A stretch of 64,000 bases of DNA from an uncultured Clostridia bacterium (GCA_947628665.1 CANRAU010000005.1:1-64000), one strand, 5' to 3'. Shown: positions 49,661-58,484, numbered from the stretch's first letter. Notes: generated by a model not told the origin, from the letters alone. A program made the numbers and translations.

Positions 49661-50502
49661 TGGACGGCACGCTGAAAAAGGATTTGCAGATTTTTGCCTG
49701 TAAAACGAGAATGGGTGTGGTCGAGGGCGTCTATCGCGCGAAAGCGGGTCACCCCGGCGGTTCGCTTTCGATTTGCGACGTGCTCAGCTACCTGTACAAC
49801 GTGGAAATGCACGTTGACCCGCATGATCCGAAAGCGCCCGACCGCGACCGTTTGGTGCTTTCCAAAGGGCATGCCGCGCCCGCGCTGTACGCGGCGCTTG
49901 CGCTCAAGGGCTTTTTCCCGAAGGAGGATTTAAAGACTTTGCGCAAGACGGACAGCTATTTGCAGGGGCATCCCAATATGCACAAAATCCCCGGGGTGGA
50001 TATGAGCACGGGGTCTTTGGGGCAGGGCATTTCCGCCGCCGTCGGTATGGCGCTTGCCGCCAAGCTGGACGGCGCGAATTACCGCGTGTACGCGATCCTC
50101 GGCGACGGGGAATTGGAGGAAGGTCAGGTCTGGGAAGCCGCCATGTTTGCCGGCAATCGGGGACTGGACAATTTGGTCGCCTTTATCGACAACAACAATC
50201 TGCAAATCGACGGTTCTGTGGACGAGGTGAATTCCCCGAATCCCATTCCGGAAAAATTTGCCGCTTTCGGTTGGAACACCGTGGAAATCGACGGGCATGA
50301 TTTGGACGCCATCGAGCGCGCCTTGACGCTTGCCAAAGCGTGTAAAGGCAAGCCCACCGCCGTCGTGATGAAAACGGTGAAGGGCAAGGGCGTTTCATAT
50401 ATGGAAAACGCCGTCAACTGGCACGGCGTCGCGCCGAATGACGAGCAATATGCGCTTGCTATGGACGAATTACAGGCCGCGTTGGCAAAATTGGAGGCGT
50501 AA
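49660..50502 (+). CDS. Transketolase, N-terminal (TPP-binding) subunit
   Basis: The 280-residue subunit binds thiamine diphosphate. It has AGHPGGSLSICDVLSYLY (about residues 29-46), the TGSLGQGISAAVGMALA region, and the TPP motif GDGELEEGQVWEAAMFA with IDNNNLQIDG. It corresponds to the first half of a full transketolase; the other half is the next gene, three bases away. Such split enzymes are common in Clostridia and work in the pentose phosphate pathway. Confidence 0.96.
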   Translation: MDGTLKKDLQIFACKTRMGVVEGVYRAKAGHPGGSLSICDVLSYLYNVEMHVDPHDPKAPDRDRLVLSKGHAAPALYAALALKGFFPKEDLKTLRKTDSYLQGHPNMHKIPGVDMSTGSLGQGISAAVGMALAAKLDGANYRVYAILGDGELEEGQVWEAAMFAGNRGLDNLVAFIDNNNLQIDGSVDEVNSPNPIPEKFAAFGWNTVEIDGHDLDAIERALTLAKACKGKPTAVVMKTVKGKGVSYMENAVNWHGVAPNDEQYALAMDELQAALAKLEA

Positions 50503-50505
50503 ATC

Positions 50506-51462
50506 ATGGCGGAGGTTATCAAATGCGCAACGCGTGAGGCTTACGGCAAAACGCTTGTGGAATTGGGCGAAAAAGACGACCGGGTTTTGGTGCTGGACGC
50601 GGACTTGGCGGCGGCGACCAAAACGGGTATGTTCAAAAAGGCGTTCCCCGAACGGTTTATCGACGTTGGCATTGCCGAGGGGAATTTGATGGGCATTGCT
50701 GCGGGGCTTGCCTCGACGGGGCATATCGTGTTCGCGAGCTCGTTTGCGATGTTCGCGGCGGGCAGAGCCTTTGAACAGGTGCGCAACTCCATCGGCTATA
50801 CGCATCTCAATGTCAAGATCGGTGCGACGCACGCGGGCATTTCCGTCGGCGAGGACGGTGCGAGCCACCAGTGCTGCGAGGACATTGCGCTGATGCGCAC
50901 CATTCCCGGCATGGTCATCTTAAATCCGGCGGACGATATCGAAGCGCGCGCCTGTGTGCTGGCGGCCGCCGCGCATGAAGGGCCTGTATATATGCGTTTC
51001 GGCAGACTTGCCGTGCCGCGCATTTTTGATGAAAGCTATCGTTTCGAGATCGGCAAGGGCAATGTGCTGCGCGACGGCAAGGATGTGACGATCATCGCCA
51101 CGGGTCTTATGGTCGGCGAAGCGCTTGCGGCAGCCGAGACCTTGCATTCCGAGGGCATTTGCGCCCGCGTGGTCAATATGCCGTCGATCAAGCCCATTGA
51201 CCGTGATCTGATCGTGGATTGCGCCAAAGCTACAGGCGCGATCGTCACGGCGGAGGAACACACGGTACTCGGAGGACTTGGCGGTGCGGTCGCGGAGGTC
51301 GTCTGCGAAACCGTTCCCGTTCCCGTGCTTCGCGTCGGCGTGGAGGACGTGTTCGGAAGATCCGGCCCCGCAGTAGAATTGCTGCACGTCTACGGGCTGG
51401 ACGCGGCGCATATCGCCGAAAAGGCCAAACAGGCTGTCGCTTTCAAAAAGAACGGAATTTAA
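50506..51462 (+). CDS. Transketolase, C-terminal subunit
   Basis: The 318-residue partner contains the pyrimidine-binding domain and C-terminal transketolase domain. Features are LDADLAAATKTGMF, GIAEGNLMGIAAGLA, SSFAMFAAGRAFEQV, and the C-terminal TAEEHTVLGGLGGAVAEV. It starts three bases after the N-terminal subunit with a GGAGG-like site (TTGGAGGCG) and must form the heteromer with it. Confidence 0.96.
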   Translation: MAEVIKCATREAYGKTLVELGEKDDRVLVLDADLAAATKTGMFKKAFPERFIDVGIAEGNLMGIAAGLASTGHIVFASSFAMFAAGRAFEQVRNSIGYTHLNVKIGATHAGISVGEDGASHQCCEDIALMRTIPGMVILNPADDIEARACVLAAAAHEGPVYMRFGRLAVPRIFDESYRFEIGKGNVLRDGKDVTIIATGLMVGEALAAAETLHSEGICARVVNMPSIKPIDRDLIVDCAKATGAIVTAEEHTVLGGLGGAVAEVVCETVPVPVLRVGVEDVFGRSGPAVELLHVYGLDAAHIAEKAKQAVAFKKNGI

Positions 51463-51578
51463 ACGAAAAGCGCAAAGAAAAGTCCCTTTCCCCGACGTAT
51501 GAAAAGCTCGGGCGAAAGGGAAGCGATCTCGGTCTGCCTTGGGAAAACCGCAGCCGGTTTGCAGGGGGCGAACGTAAA

Positions 51579-51992
51579 ATGTGGGCTGTTTTTGCCGTGC
51601 TGTCGGCCGTTTTTGCGGCGCTTACCTCCATACTTGCCAAAATCGGCATAGAAGGGGTGGATTCGACCCTTGCGACAGCCATCCGCACGGTCGTCGTGGT
51701 GCTGATGTCCTGGGGCATGGTCTTTTTGACGCATACGCAGGGCGGGCTGTCCGCGATCGATAAAAAAAGCTGGCTGTTTTTGATTTTATCGGGTCTGGCG
51801 ACGGGCGCGTCATGGCTGTGCTATTACAAAGCCCTGCAAATGGGCGATGCGTCCAAGGTCGTGCCGATCGATAAACTCAGCGTGGTCATCACGCTAATTT
51901 TGGCGTTTGTATTTTTGCATGAGGAATTCACGGCAAAATCCCTCATCGGCTGTATTTTGATCGGCGCAGGGACGCTGTGCATGGTGCTGTAG
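51579..51992 (+). CDS. Half-size EamA/DMT family membrane protein
   Basis: A 137-residue protein with one EamA domain: five hydrophobic segments starting WAVFAVLSAVFAALTSILAK and ending TAKSLIGCILIGAGTLCMVL. Full drug/metabolite transporters have two such domains, so this one presumably dimerises. The conserved YYKALQMGDASKVVPIDKLS segment (given in parts YYKALQMG and VVPIDKL) is typical of the clostridial DMT group. The ATG at 51579 has GGGGGCG upstream. The leader contains a long hairpin (51483-51521). The substrate is unknown. Confidence 0.88.
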   Translation: MWAVFAVLSAVFAALTSILAKIGIEGVDSTLATAIRTVVVVLMSWGMVFLTHTQGGLSAIDKKSWLFLILSGLATGASWLCYYKALQMGDASKVVPIDKLSVVITLILAFVFLHEEFTAKSLIGCILIGAGTLCMVL

Positions 51993-52019
51993 GCACAAAA
52001 ATATAGTTCTATAAACAAA

Positions 52020-52060
52020 ACCTCCTATGGCAGTCTTTCGCTGTCATAGGAGGTCTTTTC
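52020..52060. terminator. Bidirectional terminator between the EamA and XRE genes
   Basis: Bases 52020-52033 pair with 52041-52054 (14 pairs, one G-U), followed by CTTTTC on the plus strand and by TTTTG on the minus strand. It lies 28 bp after the EamA stop and ends both converging units. Confidence 0.9.
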
Positions 52061-52120
52061 ATAGGATTCCGTTTTCCTTGCGTAATGGGAAAATTTTTGC
52101 CCGCACCCCGACGAAGTCCT

Positions 52121-52321
52121 TTATTCTTTGATAAATTCCGCAATATCTTCTATTTTGCAATCCAACGCCGTACAGAGCTTATCCAGCGTTTTGGTTTCCA
52201 CATTCTCGTTTGCTTTTAAGCGGCGCACGGTTTTGCTGTCGATACCGCATTCTTCCCGCAATGTATACGTGGAAATCCCTTTCTTTTGCATGGTTGCCCA
52301 AAGTCTGTCAAAAACGATCAT
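52121..52321 (-). CDS. Small XRE-type helix-turn-helix regulator
   Basis: A 66-residue single-domain HTH_3/Cro-like protein: FDRLWATMQKKGISTYTLRE, GIDSKTVRRLKANENVETKT (recognition helix) and LDKLCTALDCKIEDIAEFI. Such small regulators often control neighbouring or their own genes. The ATG at 52321 has GAGGGG upstream. It is the last gene of the minus-strand unit with ylbJ, or may have its own promoter in the 59-bp gap before it. Confidence 0.9.
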   Translation of the reverse strand: MIVFDRLWATMQKKGISTYTLREECGIDSKTVRRLKANENVETKTLDKLCTALDCKIEDIAEFIKE

Positions 52322-52380
52322 AGGTAGCCCCTCTTCGGGTATAGGAGATAAATTACTCGCAAAAGCAATTTCCGAACGCC

Positions 52381-52596
52381 TTACAACTCAAAATCCTCCG
52401 CCGAGTAGCCCGAAAGCGCAGGGGCTTTGCGCGGCTTTCGCTTCAAAATATCGTATTGAAACCGTCTGCACTTGTCCTCGCGCGACACAACGCCCTTCTT
52501 GGGGCAGAGTACAGTCTCCCCGTCGGGGGCAAGCCGCCCGTGCGCACAGTATTCGCATTTCGGCGAAATGGCATTTTCCGTTTTATCCCGTTTCAC
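52381..52596 (-). CDS. Small four-Cys protein of unknown function
   Basis: A 71-residue protein with CEYCAHG (residues about 11-17), VLCPKKGVV and KCRRFQYDILKRKPRK. The pattern CxxC..C..C suggests a small zinc or Fe-S site; proteins with this motif are widespread in Clostridia but unnamed. The second GTG at 52596 is preferred because GGGGG lies seven bases upstream; the first GTG at 52605 overlaps it. It follows ylbJ by 34 bp. Confidence 0.7.
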   Translation of the reverse strand: MKRDKTENAISPKCEYCAHGRLAPDGETVLCPKKGVVSREDKCRRFQYDILKRKPRKAPALSGYSAEDFEL

Positions 52597-52630
52597 GTTC
52601 CGCACCCCCGACTTTTAGGCTGTCTTTAGT

Positions 52631-53689
52631 TTACCATACTTTTTTGGGGGGTTCAACCTCTAAAATCAAAAGAATGCTCATGAGCATCAGCGCCGCAAAG
52701 GAGGGGATCGAAACCGAATAGGTCATGCCGACAAGACCGCCGCTGCTTGCAAACGCCGTGACCTCGCAGGGGAAAATGCGCAGAAGCATTGCGCAGACAG
52801 CGCAAGAGAGCGCCGCGCAGACCCCGCGGCAGGCCCAGAAATGGGCAAGCTTTACACCGCACACTTGCAGGTACTGCATAATTTGGCAGTGAACCGACAG
52901 CCCCGAAAAGGAGAGAATCGCCGCAATGGCGGGCAGGGGCAGACGGTATGCCGCCGCGCTTACGCCGTCGGTGACCTCCAAAACGCAGTGCAGCAGGAGC
53001 TTTACGTTCTCGGGTAAGGGGGCGTGATCGACGCACGCGCCGATGCAGGTGAACAAAATGATCCACGCACAGATGTTCAGCATGGCGTCCGTCGCACCGT
53101 GTACCGCGCGGACGAGCGACGCGGCCGTACCGTCGTGCGAGGGTGCGCGCGTTTTTTCTATGGGGATCGGCGTGCCGTCGTCAAAAAACGAGCAGAGCAT
53201 CCCGCACAGCAGTGCGGCAAGACACATGGAACTGTATAAGATCACGCCCGCGCGCACGCTTTTGAACAGCGAATACCCAACCGCCGAAATGACGAAGGCA
53301 GGCCCTGCGTTTATGCAAAACAGACACATACGCATCGCCTGATTTTGCGTGATGCGGCGGCTTTCCAAAAGCTGCGCGGTCATTTTCGCACCGATGGGAA
53401 AACCGCCGATCATGGCCATCAAAATCACGCTTGCGCTCTCGCCCGGCAGGCGAAACAGGCGTTTCGTGATGCGCGTGACCCATTTGCCGCGAAGCAGTCC
53501 CGAACCCGTTTCAAGCAGAAATCCCGAGATCGCCATAAACGGGAACAACGACGGTAAAATGGTCGTGCCGCACAGCAAAATGCCCTCCTTTACCCCTGCG
53601 GTGCATACGTGCGGCATGGTAAATAAGCATACGCACAAAAGCCCCGCAAGCGTTAAGGGCAGGATTTTTCTGAACCGAATCATTTGCAT
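52631..53689 (-). CDS. ylbJ: Sporulation integral membrane protein YlbJ
   Basis: A 352-residue nucleoside-recognition (Gate) family membrane protein. The first helix (ILPLTLAGLLCVCLFTMPHV) is followed by GTTILPSLFPFMAISGFLL, MIGGFPIGAKMTAQLL, FCINAGPAFVISAVGYSLF and further helices to the C-terminus. YlbJ is needed for efficient sporulation in B. subtilis (SigE regulon). The ATG at 53689 follows AAGGTGAT. It is divergent from yqfC, another mother-cell sporulation gene, across a 103-bp control region. Confidence 0.88.
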   Translation of the reverse strand: MQMIRFRKILPLTLAGLLCVCLFTMPHVCTAGVKEGILLCGTTILPSLFPFMAISGFLLETGSGLLRGKWVTRITKRLFRLPGESASVILMAMIGGFPIGAKMTAQLLESRRITQNQAMRMCLFCINAGPAFVISAVGYSLFKSVRAGVILYSSMCLAALLCGMLCSFFDDGTPIPIEKTRAPSHDGTAASLVRAVHGATDAMLNICAWIILFTCIGACVDHAPLPENVKLLLHCVLEVTDGVSAAAYRLPLPAIAAILSFSGLSVHCQIMQYLQVCGVKLAHFWACRGVCAALSCAVCAMLLRIFPCEVTAFASSGGLVGMTYSVSIPSFAALMLMSILLILEVEPPKKVW

Positions 53690-53763
53690 ACGATCACCTT
53701 GCTCGTTTTGCCTTTTGAAAGCGGAAAGACAGCGCGTTCGTGTAATCAATTTATATGCCGCCG

Positions 53764-53771
53764 CATAAATT
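53764..53771 (+). promoter_or_regulatory. Weak SigE-like -10 candidate before yqfC
   Basis: CATAAATT at 53764-53771 agrees with six of eight positions of the SigE -10 (CATACAAT), but the matching -35 is poor (GTAATCA near 53742-53748, spacing 15). yqfC and yqfD are SigE-controlled in B. subtilis, so the position is plausible. Confidence 0.25.
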
Positions 53772-53792
53772 TCTATGAGCGGAGGGATTCGG

Positions 53793-54080
53793 ATGAGACG
53801 AAAAGATAAAGCGGCGAAGCGGCAAATGACGAGCGCGCAGCGCGTGTTGGATTTGCCTGAGATCGTACACGCCGACGTACCGCATATTGAAATGCAGGGC
53901 AACCGGGAAGCGGTGGTAGACGGCTGTCGGGGCGTTTTGGAATATGAGGAGGACAAAATCAAGCTCAATGCGGGTATGTGCGTTTTGCTGTTTCGCGGCA
54001 GCGACCTGACCATTAAGACGTATTCCGACAGCCTTACCGAGATCACGGGCGAGATCATCGCCGTGGAATTTGAGAATTAG
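53793..54080 (+). CDS. yqfC: Sporulation protein YqfC
   Basis: A 95-residue YabP/YqfC family protein. The conserved features are DLPEIVHADVPHIEMQGNRE (given as DLPEIVHADVP and IEMQGN), VVDGCRGVLEYEEDKIKL and the end LTIKTYSDSLTEITGEI. It is needed in the mother cell, together with YqfD. The ATG at 53793 follows GGAGG by seven bases; an in-frame ATG at 53775 precedes the site and is less likely. The next gene starts 11 bp later. Confidence 0.93.
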   Translation: MRRKDKAAKRQMTSAQRVLDLPEIVHADVPHIEMQGNREAVVDGCRGVLEYEEDKIKLNAGMCVLLFRGSDLTIKTYSDSLTEITGEIIAVEFEN

Positions 54081-54091
54081 GGGGGAGTCTC

Positions 54092-55264
54092 TTGCTGATC
54101 GTGCAACTCATCCGAAGCCTGCTCGGCTATGTCGAGTTTACGGGAACGGGCGGCTTCCCCGAACGCTTTCTCAATTTGTGCGTCAAATACCGCATCCCGT
54201 TGTGGGATTTAAAAAATCACGGCGACAGCTTCACGGGCAAAACCACCATTCACGGATATAAGAGCATCCGCCCTGCGGCGCACCGTTCCGGCGTGCGCCT
54301 GCGCATCGACACGCGGCGGGGACTTCCGTTCCTGACGGCGAAAAATAAAAAACGCGTCGGGCTTTTGATCGGCCTGCTGGTTGCCGTGCTGCTGGTCGGC
54401 GTGCTTTCGTCCAGAATCTGGACGGTCAGCGTGGAGGGCAACGACCGTATCCCCGAGGAGCAGATTTTGGCGGCCGCCGAAACTCTGGGCGTTCAAATGG
54501 GCGCGCGCAGAAAGACCTTAGACACCGAGAACTTTTCCGAGGCGCTGCTGCAAAAAATCGACGGCCTTTCCTGGGCGGCGCTCAACATCGACTCGTCCAA
54601 AGCCATTATCGAAGTGCGCGAGAGCATTCCGAAGCCCGAAATGGCCGATACGCAAACGCCCGCCAACATCATTGCCGCCGAGGATGGCGTCCTCACCAAA
54701 GTCGAGGTGTATTCGGGAACGGCGGCGCTGCCTGTGGATTCTGCGGTACTCAAAGGCGACCTGCTGATTTCGGGCGTGGTCAAAAATCTGGACAATTCCG
54801 AAACCTTAAAAGGCGCGCAGGGCAATGTATACGCCAAGGTCAAGCGCGATATGGTATTCGCCTGTCCCGAAACACCCTTTGTGGCCTGCTCGGCGGTGCG
54901 CGAACGGACGCTCCTCTATATTTTCGGCCTGCAAATTCCGTTCGGCAGGCGCACGGGCGACGCCGCCTACACCGTGCGATCCTACCTTTCCAGCGGCGAA
55001 ACGTCGCTGCCCGTCGGTGTGTTTTGGGAACGCAGCGCGATTTACGACAGCGCGTACACTTTGGAAACACCTGCGGACAAGGCGCGCTATGCGGTCAAAA
55101 AATATGCAGCCGCCTATAAGGATCTGTGGGCGGAAAGCGTGATTTTGGAAACGAATATCACCTTCGATTTGAAAAGCGAACAGCCGTCCGTATCGGGAAC
55201 GATCCTATGTGAAAAAGAAATCGGCGTGAATCAGGAGATTTTTGTTGAAAAAATTAGTGACTAA
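54092..55264 (+). CDS. yqfD: Sporulation protein YqfD
   Basis: A 390-residue membrane protein. An N-terminal soluble part (LRSLLGYVEFTGTGGFPERF-like start, here IRSLLGYVEFTG) is followed by one membrane helix (VGLLIGLLVAVLLVGVLSSRI, about 87-107, split), and a large extracytoplasmic domain with VEGNDRIPEEQILAA and GLSWAALNIDSSKAIIEVRE. YqfD acts in engulfment and channel assembly. The start is TTG at 54092 after GGGGGAG. PhoH follows after 56 bp. Confidence 0.94.
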   Translation: MLIVQLIRSLLGYVEFTGTGGFPERFLNLCVKYRIPLWDLKNHGDSFTGKTTIHGYKSIRPAAHRSGVRLRIDTRRGLPFLTAKNKKRVGLLIGLLVAVLLVGVLSSRIWTVSVEGNDRIPEEQILAAAETLGVQMGARRKTLDTENFSEALLQKIDGLSWAALNIDSSKAIIEVRESIPKPEMADTQTPANIIAAEDGVLTKVEVYSGTAALPVDSAVLKGDLLISGVVKNLDNSETLKGAQGNVYAKVKRDMVFACPETPFVACSAVRERTLLYIFGLQIPFGRRTGDAAYTVRSYLSSGETSLPVGVFWERSAIYDSAYTLETPADKARYAVKKYAAAYKDLWAESVILETNITFDLKSEQPSVSGTILCEKEIGVNQEIFVEKISD

Positions 55265-55320
55265 TCACAAAATCCGTGTTATAATATATTCAAAATCTAC
55301 AGAATTTTTGGAGGGGTTCT

Positions 55321-56283
55321 TTGACAGAACAGGTAATCAATGTTGACCGCATGGAGCATGCCGTCAGCTTGTTTGGAAGTTTCGATGAAAATATCCGTCA
55401 AATCGAGCAGGAATACGACGTCAAGGTCATCAGCCGCGGTTCGGATTTGAAAATCAGCGGCGATGCGGAAAATGTGGCGAAGGCGACGCGCGCGATCGAC
55501 GGACTTTTGACGTTGATCAATAAGGGGGAGGCGCTCTCCGAGCAGAACGTGCGTTATGTGCTTTCTCTCGTGAACGAGGGCGCGGAGGACAAGCTCTCCG
55601 ATATGGTCGGCGACTGTATTTGCATCACCGCCAAGGGCAAGCCCCTGAAGCCGAAAACCCTTGGACAGAAAAAATATGTCGAGGCCATTCGCAAAAACAC
55701 CATCACTTTGGGCGCGGGGCCTGCGGGTACGGGCAAAACCTATCTCGCGGTCGCCATGGCGGTCACGGCGTTCCGCGCGAAGGAAGTCAACCGTATCATT
55801 TTAACGCGTCCCGCAGTCGAGGCGGGGGAAAAGTTAGGCTTTTTGCCCGGCGATTTGCAGCAAAAGGTCGACCCGTATCTGCGTCCGCTGTACGACGCGC
55901 TGTTCGATATGCTCGGCGCGGAGGCGTTTGCCCGCTATCAGGAGCGCGGCAGCATTGAGGTCGCACCTCTGGCGTATATGCGCGGGCGCACGCTGGACGA
56001 CAGCTTTATCATTTTGGACGAGGCGCAGAATACCACCCGCGAGCAAATGAAAATGTTCTTGACGCGTCTCGGCTTCAATTCCAAAATGGTGGTGACGGGG
56101 GATATTACGCAAATCGATCTGCCCGGAGGGAAAAAATCGGGACTGGTGCAGGCTATGCGGATCCTCAAAAATATACCCGATATTTCCATTTGCCGTTTCA
56201 CCGAAAAGGACGTGGTACGGCACAAACTCGTACAGGACATTATCAAAGCCTATGAGAAAAGCGAGGAGGCGTCGCACAAATGA
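55321..56283 (+). CDS. phoH: PhoH family ATPase
   Basis: A 320-residue PhoH-like protein. It has an N-terminal KH/R3H-like part, then the P-loop GPAGTGKTYLAVAMA (about residues 138-152), RPAVEAGEKLGFLPGDLQ and the DEAQNTTREQMKMFLTRLG motif with VVTGDITQIDLP. The family is thought to act on RNA and is nearly always beside ybeY. The start is TTG at 55321 with GGAGGGG upstream. It overlaps ybeY by four bases. Confidence 0.96.
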   Translation: MTEQVINVDRMEHAVSLFGSFDENIRQIEQEYDVKVISRGSDLKISGDAENVAKATRAIDGLLTLINKGEALSEQNVRYVLSLVNEGAEDKLSDMVGDCICITAKGKPLKPKTLGQKKYVEAIRKNTITLGAGPAGTGKTYLAVAMAVTAFRAKEVNRIILTRPAVEAGEKLGFLPGDLQQKVDPYLRPLYDALFDMLGAEAFARYQERGSIEVAPLAYMRGRTLDDSFIILDEAQNTTREQMKMFLTRLGFNSKMVVTGDITQIDLPGGKKSGLVQAMRILKNIPDISICRFTEKDVVRHKLVQDIIKAYEKSEEASHK

Positions 56284-56786
56284 CCAATAAAATCAAAGTG
56301 ATTATTTCCAATGCGCAAAAGGTGGTAAAAATCCCGACGGGGGTGCGTATGCTCGTGCGCCGTTGCTGCCACGCCGTACTCGTGCAGGAGAATTTTGAGG
56401 ACTCCGCCGAGATCAGCGTGACCTTTGTGGACGATGCGCAAATTCAGGAACTCAATAAGACCCATCGCAGCATCGATAAACCGACCGACGTTTTGTCGTT
56501 CCCGCTCGGGGAAAACGGCGTGTACGACGAAAATCCCGATACGGGCGCAAAAATGCTCGGCGATATTGTGATTTCCATGGAGCGCGCCGTCGCGCAGGCG
56601 CAGCTTTACGGGCATCCCTTACAGCGCGAGGTCGCATTTTTGACCGTACATTCCATGTTGCACCTGCTCGGTTACGACCATGTGAACGGCGGGCTTGAGG
56701 CCGTGCATATGCGCGAAAAGGAAGAAGCGGTTTTGACCCAGCTGGGCTTAAAACGCAACGGCAGCTATTATTACGACGGTGAATAA
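56280..56786 (+). CDS. ybeY: Endoribonuclease YbeY
   Basis: YbeY is a metal-dependent RNase for 16S rRNA 3'-end maturation and ribosome quality control. The 168 residues have the zinc motif HSMLHLLGYDH with H124, H128 and H134, and the conserved LNKTHRSIDKPTDVLSFPLG (given as LNKTHRSIDKPTDVLSFPL). The ATG shares four bases with phoH (ATGA). The usual yqfF between phoH and ybeY is absent. Confidence 0.96.
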   Translation: MTNKIKVIISNAQKVVKIPTGVRMLVRRCCHAVLVQENFEDSAEISVTFVDDAQIQELNKTHRSIDKPTDVLSFPLGENGVYDENPDTGAKMLGDIVISMERAVAQAQLYGHPLQREVAFLTVHSMLHLLGYDHVNGGLEAVHMREKEEAVLTQLGLKRNGSYYYDGE

Positions 56787-56843
56787 GAGAAAGGAGCGTG
56801 CCGCCGCGCCCTTTGTTCGGGCGAACGGCACGCGCAAAGGGAC

Positions 56844-57344
56844 ATGAAAGGCCTCATCGGTTTAGCAAAGAGCTTCGGCTATGCGTTTCGCGGTATTTTC
56901 TATGCGCTACGCTATGAGCGCAATTTCCGCATCCATGTAGTCTGCATGGCGTATATGTACAGCTTTTTGGGTATATACGATTTCTTTTCGGTCACCCGCA
57001 CGCAATGGGCGGTTCTGTTTTTGGCAAATGCCATGGTCATAGCGGCGGAGCTCGTCAATACCGCCGTGGAACGCACGGTCGATCTTGCGAGCAGCGAACA
57101 TACCGAAAAAGGCAAAATCGCCAAGGACGCTGCCGCAGGCGCAGTGCTTTGCTGTGCGATCTTCGCGGTATGTACGGGGATCGCCATACTCGGGCAAAAG
57201 GCGGCGTTTATCGAGATGTACGCCTATTATACGCAAAAACCGTGGATGTTCGCCGTATTTGTGCTGTCCGTCGTTTTGGCGACCCTCTTTATTTTTAAGG
57301 GCTTCGGCAAACGCAGCACAGAGGGCAACAGTACGGACGGCTGA
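56844..57344 (+). CDS. dgkA: Diacylglycerol/undecaprenol kinase family protein
   Basis: A 166-residue DgkA-type membrane kinase. It has SFGYAFRGIFYALRYERNFR, then membrane helices, the catalytic motif ELVNTAVERTVDL (about residue 70-82), and a longer C-terminal part with a third and fourth helix (AVLCCAIFAVCTGIAIL; WMFAVFVLSVVLATLFIF). In Gram-positives this enzyme phosphorylates undecaprenol. The 57-bp gap after ybeY contains a hairpin (GCGTGCCG with CGGCACGC), and AAAGGGAC precedes the ATG. Confidence 0.92.
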   Translation: MKGLIGLAKSFGYAFRGIFYALRYERNFRIHVVCMAYMYSFLGIYDFFSVTRTQWAVLFLANAMVIAAELVNTAVERTVDLASSEHTEKGKIAKDAAAGAVLCCAIFAVCTGIAILGQKAAFIEMYAYYTQKPWMFAVFVLSVVLATLFIFKGFGKRSTEGNSTDG

Positions 57345-57361
57345 AAGGATATTTTTCATTT

Positions 57362-58261
57362 ATGCAGGAAGAAAAAACCGCTTTTATCTCCATTGTCGGC
57401 AAAGCCAATGTCGGAAAATCTTCGATTTTAAATCGGCTTTTGGGCAGCAAGATCGCCATTGTGTCCTCCAAGCCCCAAACCACGCGCACCCGCATTATGG
57501 GCGTGCTGACGACGCAGGACGGGGTGCAGTTGGTGTTTACCGATACGCCCGGCTTTCACCGCCCGCACAACAAGCTCGGCGAAAAAATGGTCAAGGCCGT
57601 GTCGGACAGCATTTCCGGCGTGGATGCCTGTCTGTTTGTCACCGAAGCGCAGGGCGGGGAATGCAATGCGGCGGAGCTTGCGCTGCTGGACAAAATCAAA
57701 CAGGCGAAGATCCCCGCACTGCTGGCGATCAACAAAATCGACCTTTTAAAAGATAAAGAGGAACTCATGACGCGCATTGCCTACCTTTCCTCACTGCACG
57801 ATTTTGAAGCGGTGATCCCCGTGTCTGCGGCGGACGGGAACGGGATGGAGATACTGCTTACGGAGCTTAAAAAACAGGCGTTCGCGTGCGAACACTTTTT
57901 CCCCGACGACACGCTGACCGATCAGCCCGAGCGCGTGCTGGCAGCGGAAATGATCCGCGAAAAAATGCTGCGCTTACTCTCGGAAGAAGTCCCGCACGGC
58001 ACGGCGGTCTCCATTGAAAAAATGCGCACGCGGGACGACGGCTCTGCGGTGGACGTCGAGGCGTTGATCTATTGCGAGCGCGAGTCGCACAAGGGCATCA
58101 TCATCGGCAAGGGCGGCGCGATGCTCAAAAAAATTTCGACTTACGCACGGCAGGATATGGAACGCTTTTTTGACTGCAAGATCCATTTGAAATGCTGGGT
58201 CAAGGTAAAAGAGGACTGGCGCAACCGCGAGGGTCTGATTCACAATTTTGGGTTAGATTAA
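57362..58261 (+). CDS. era: GTPase Era
   Basis: Era binds the 3' end of 16S rRNA during 30S assembly. The 299 residues show the GTPase G1 GKANVGKSSI (about residues 14-23), the switch region TTRTRIMGV, DTPGFHRP, NKIDLLKDKEE (G4) and the C-terminal KH domain with GKGGAMLKKI. It lies between dgkA and yqzL-recO, the normal order without cdd. Confidence 0.98.
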   Translation: MQEEKTAFISIVGKANVGKSSILNRLLGSKIAIVSSKPQTTRTRIMGVLTTQDGVQLVFTDTPGFHRPHNKLGEKMVKAVSDSISGVDACLFVTEAQGGECNAAELALLDKIKQAKIPALLAINKIDLLKDKEELMTRIAYLSSLHDFEAVIPVSAADGNGMEILLTELKKQAFACEHFFPDDTLTDQPERVLAAEMIREKMLRLLSEEVPHGTAVSIEKMRTRDDGSAVDVEALIYCERESHKGIIIGKGGAMLKKISTYARQDMERFFDCKIHLKCWVKVKEDWRNREGLIHNFGLD

Positions 58262-58325
58262 CAGTTATATTTGCCCGCTTAGAGGTCATGTTAAAAATAC
58301 AAGGCTTTGAAAGCGGTGTTTATTT

Positions 58326-58484
58326 ATGGCGGAAACCTATTGGGATGTTTTTATCAAAAGCGGCAAAATCCAGGATTACTTAGCCTTTTGTGCGCATCGT
58401 CCCGAATTGCAGAATCTCAGACAGGAGGAAGCGAATGCACCTGCAGACCAGGGGGTTGATCCTCAAGGAACAGAGTATCGGTGA
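58326..58484 (+). CDS. yqzL: YqzL family small protein
   Basis: A 52-residue ORF, below usual gene cut-offs. It starts MAETYWDVFIKSGKIQDYLA, which fits YqzL family proteins (Trp, Phe and TG/SG before a YL-type helix), and it occupies the family's normal place between era and recO. The tail from residue 34 is low-complexity and its stop lies 50 bp inside recO. The binding site is weak (AAGCGG). Function unknown in all species. Confidence 0.6.
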   Translation: MAETYWDVFIKSGKIQDYLAFCAHRPELQNLRQEEANAPADQGVDPQGTEYR

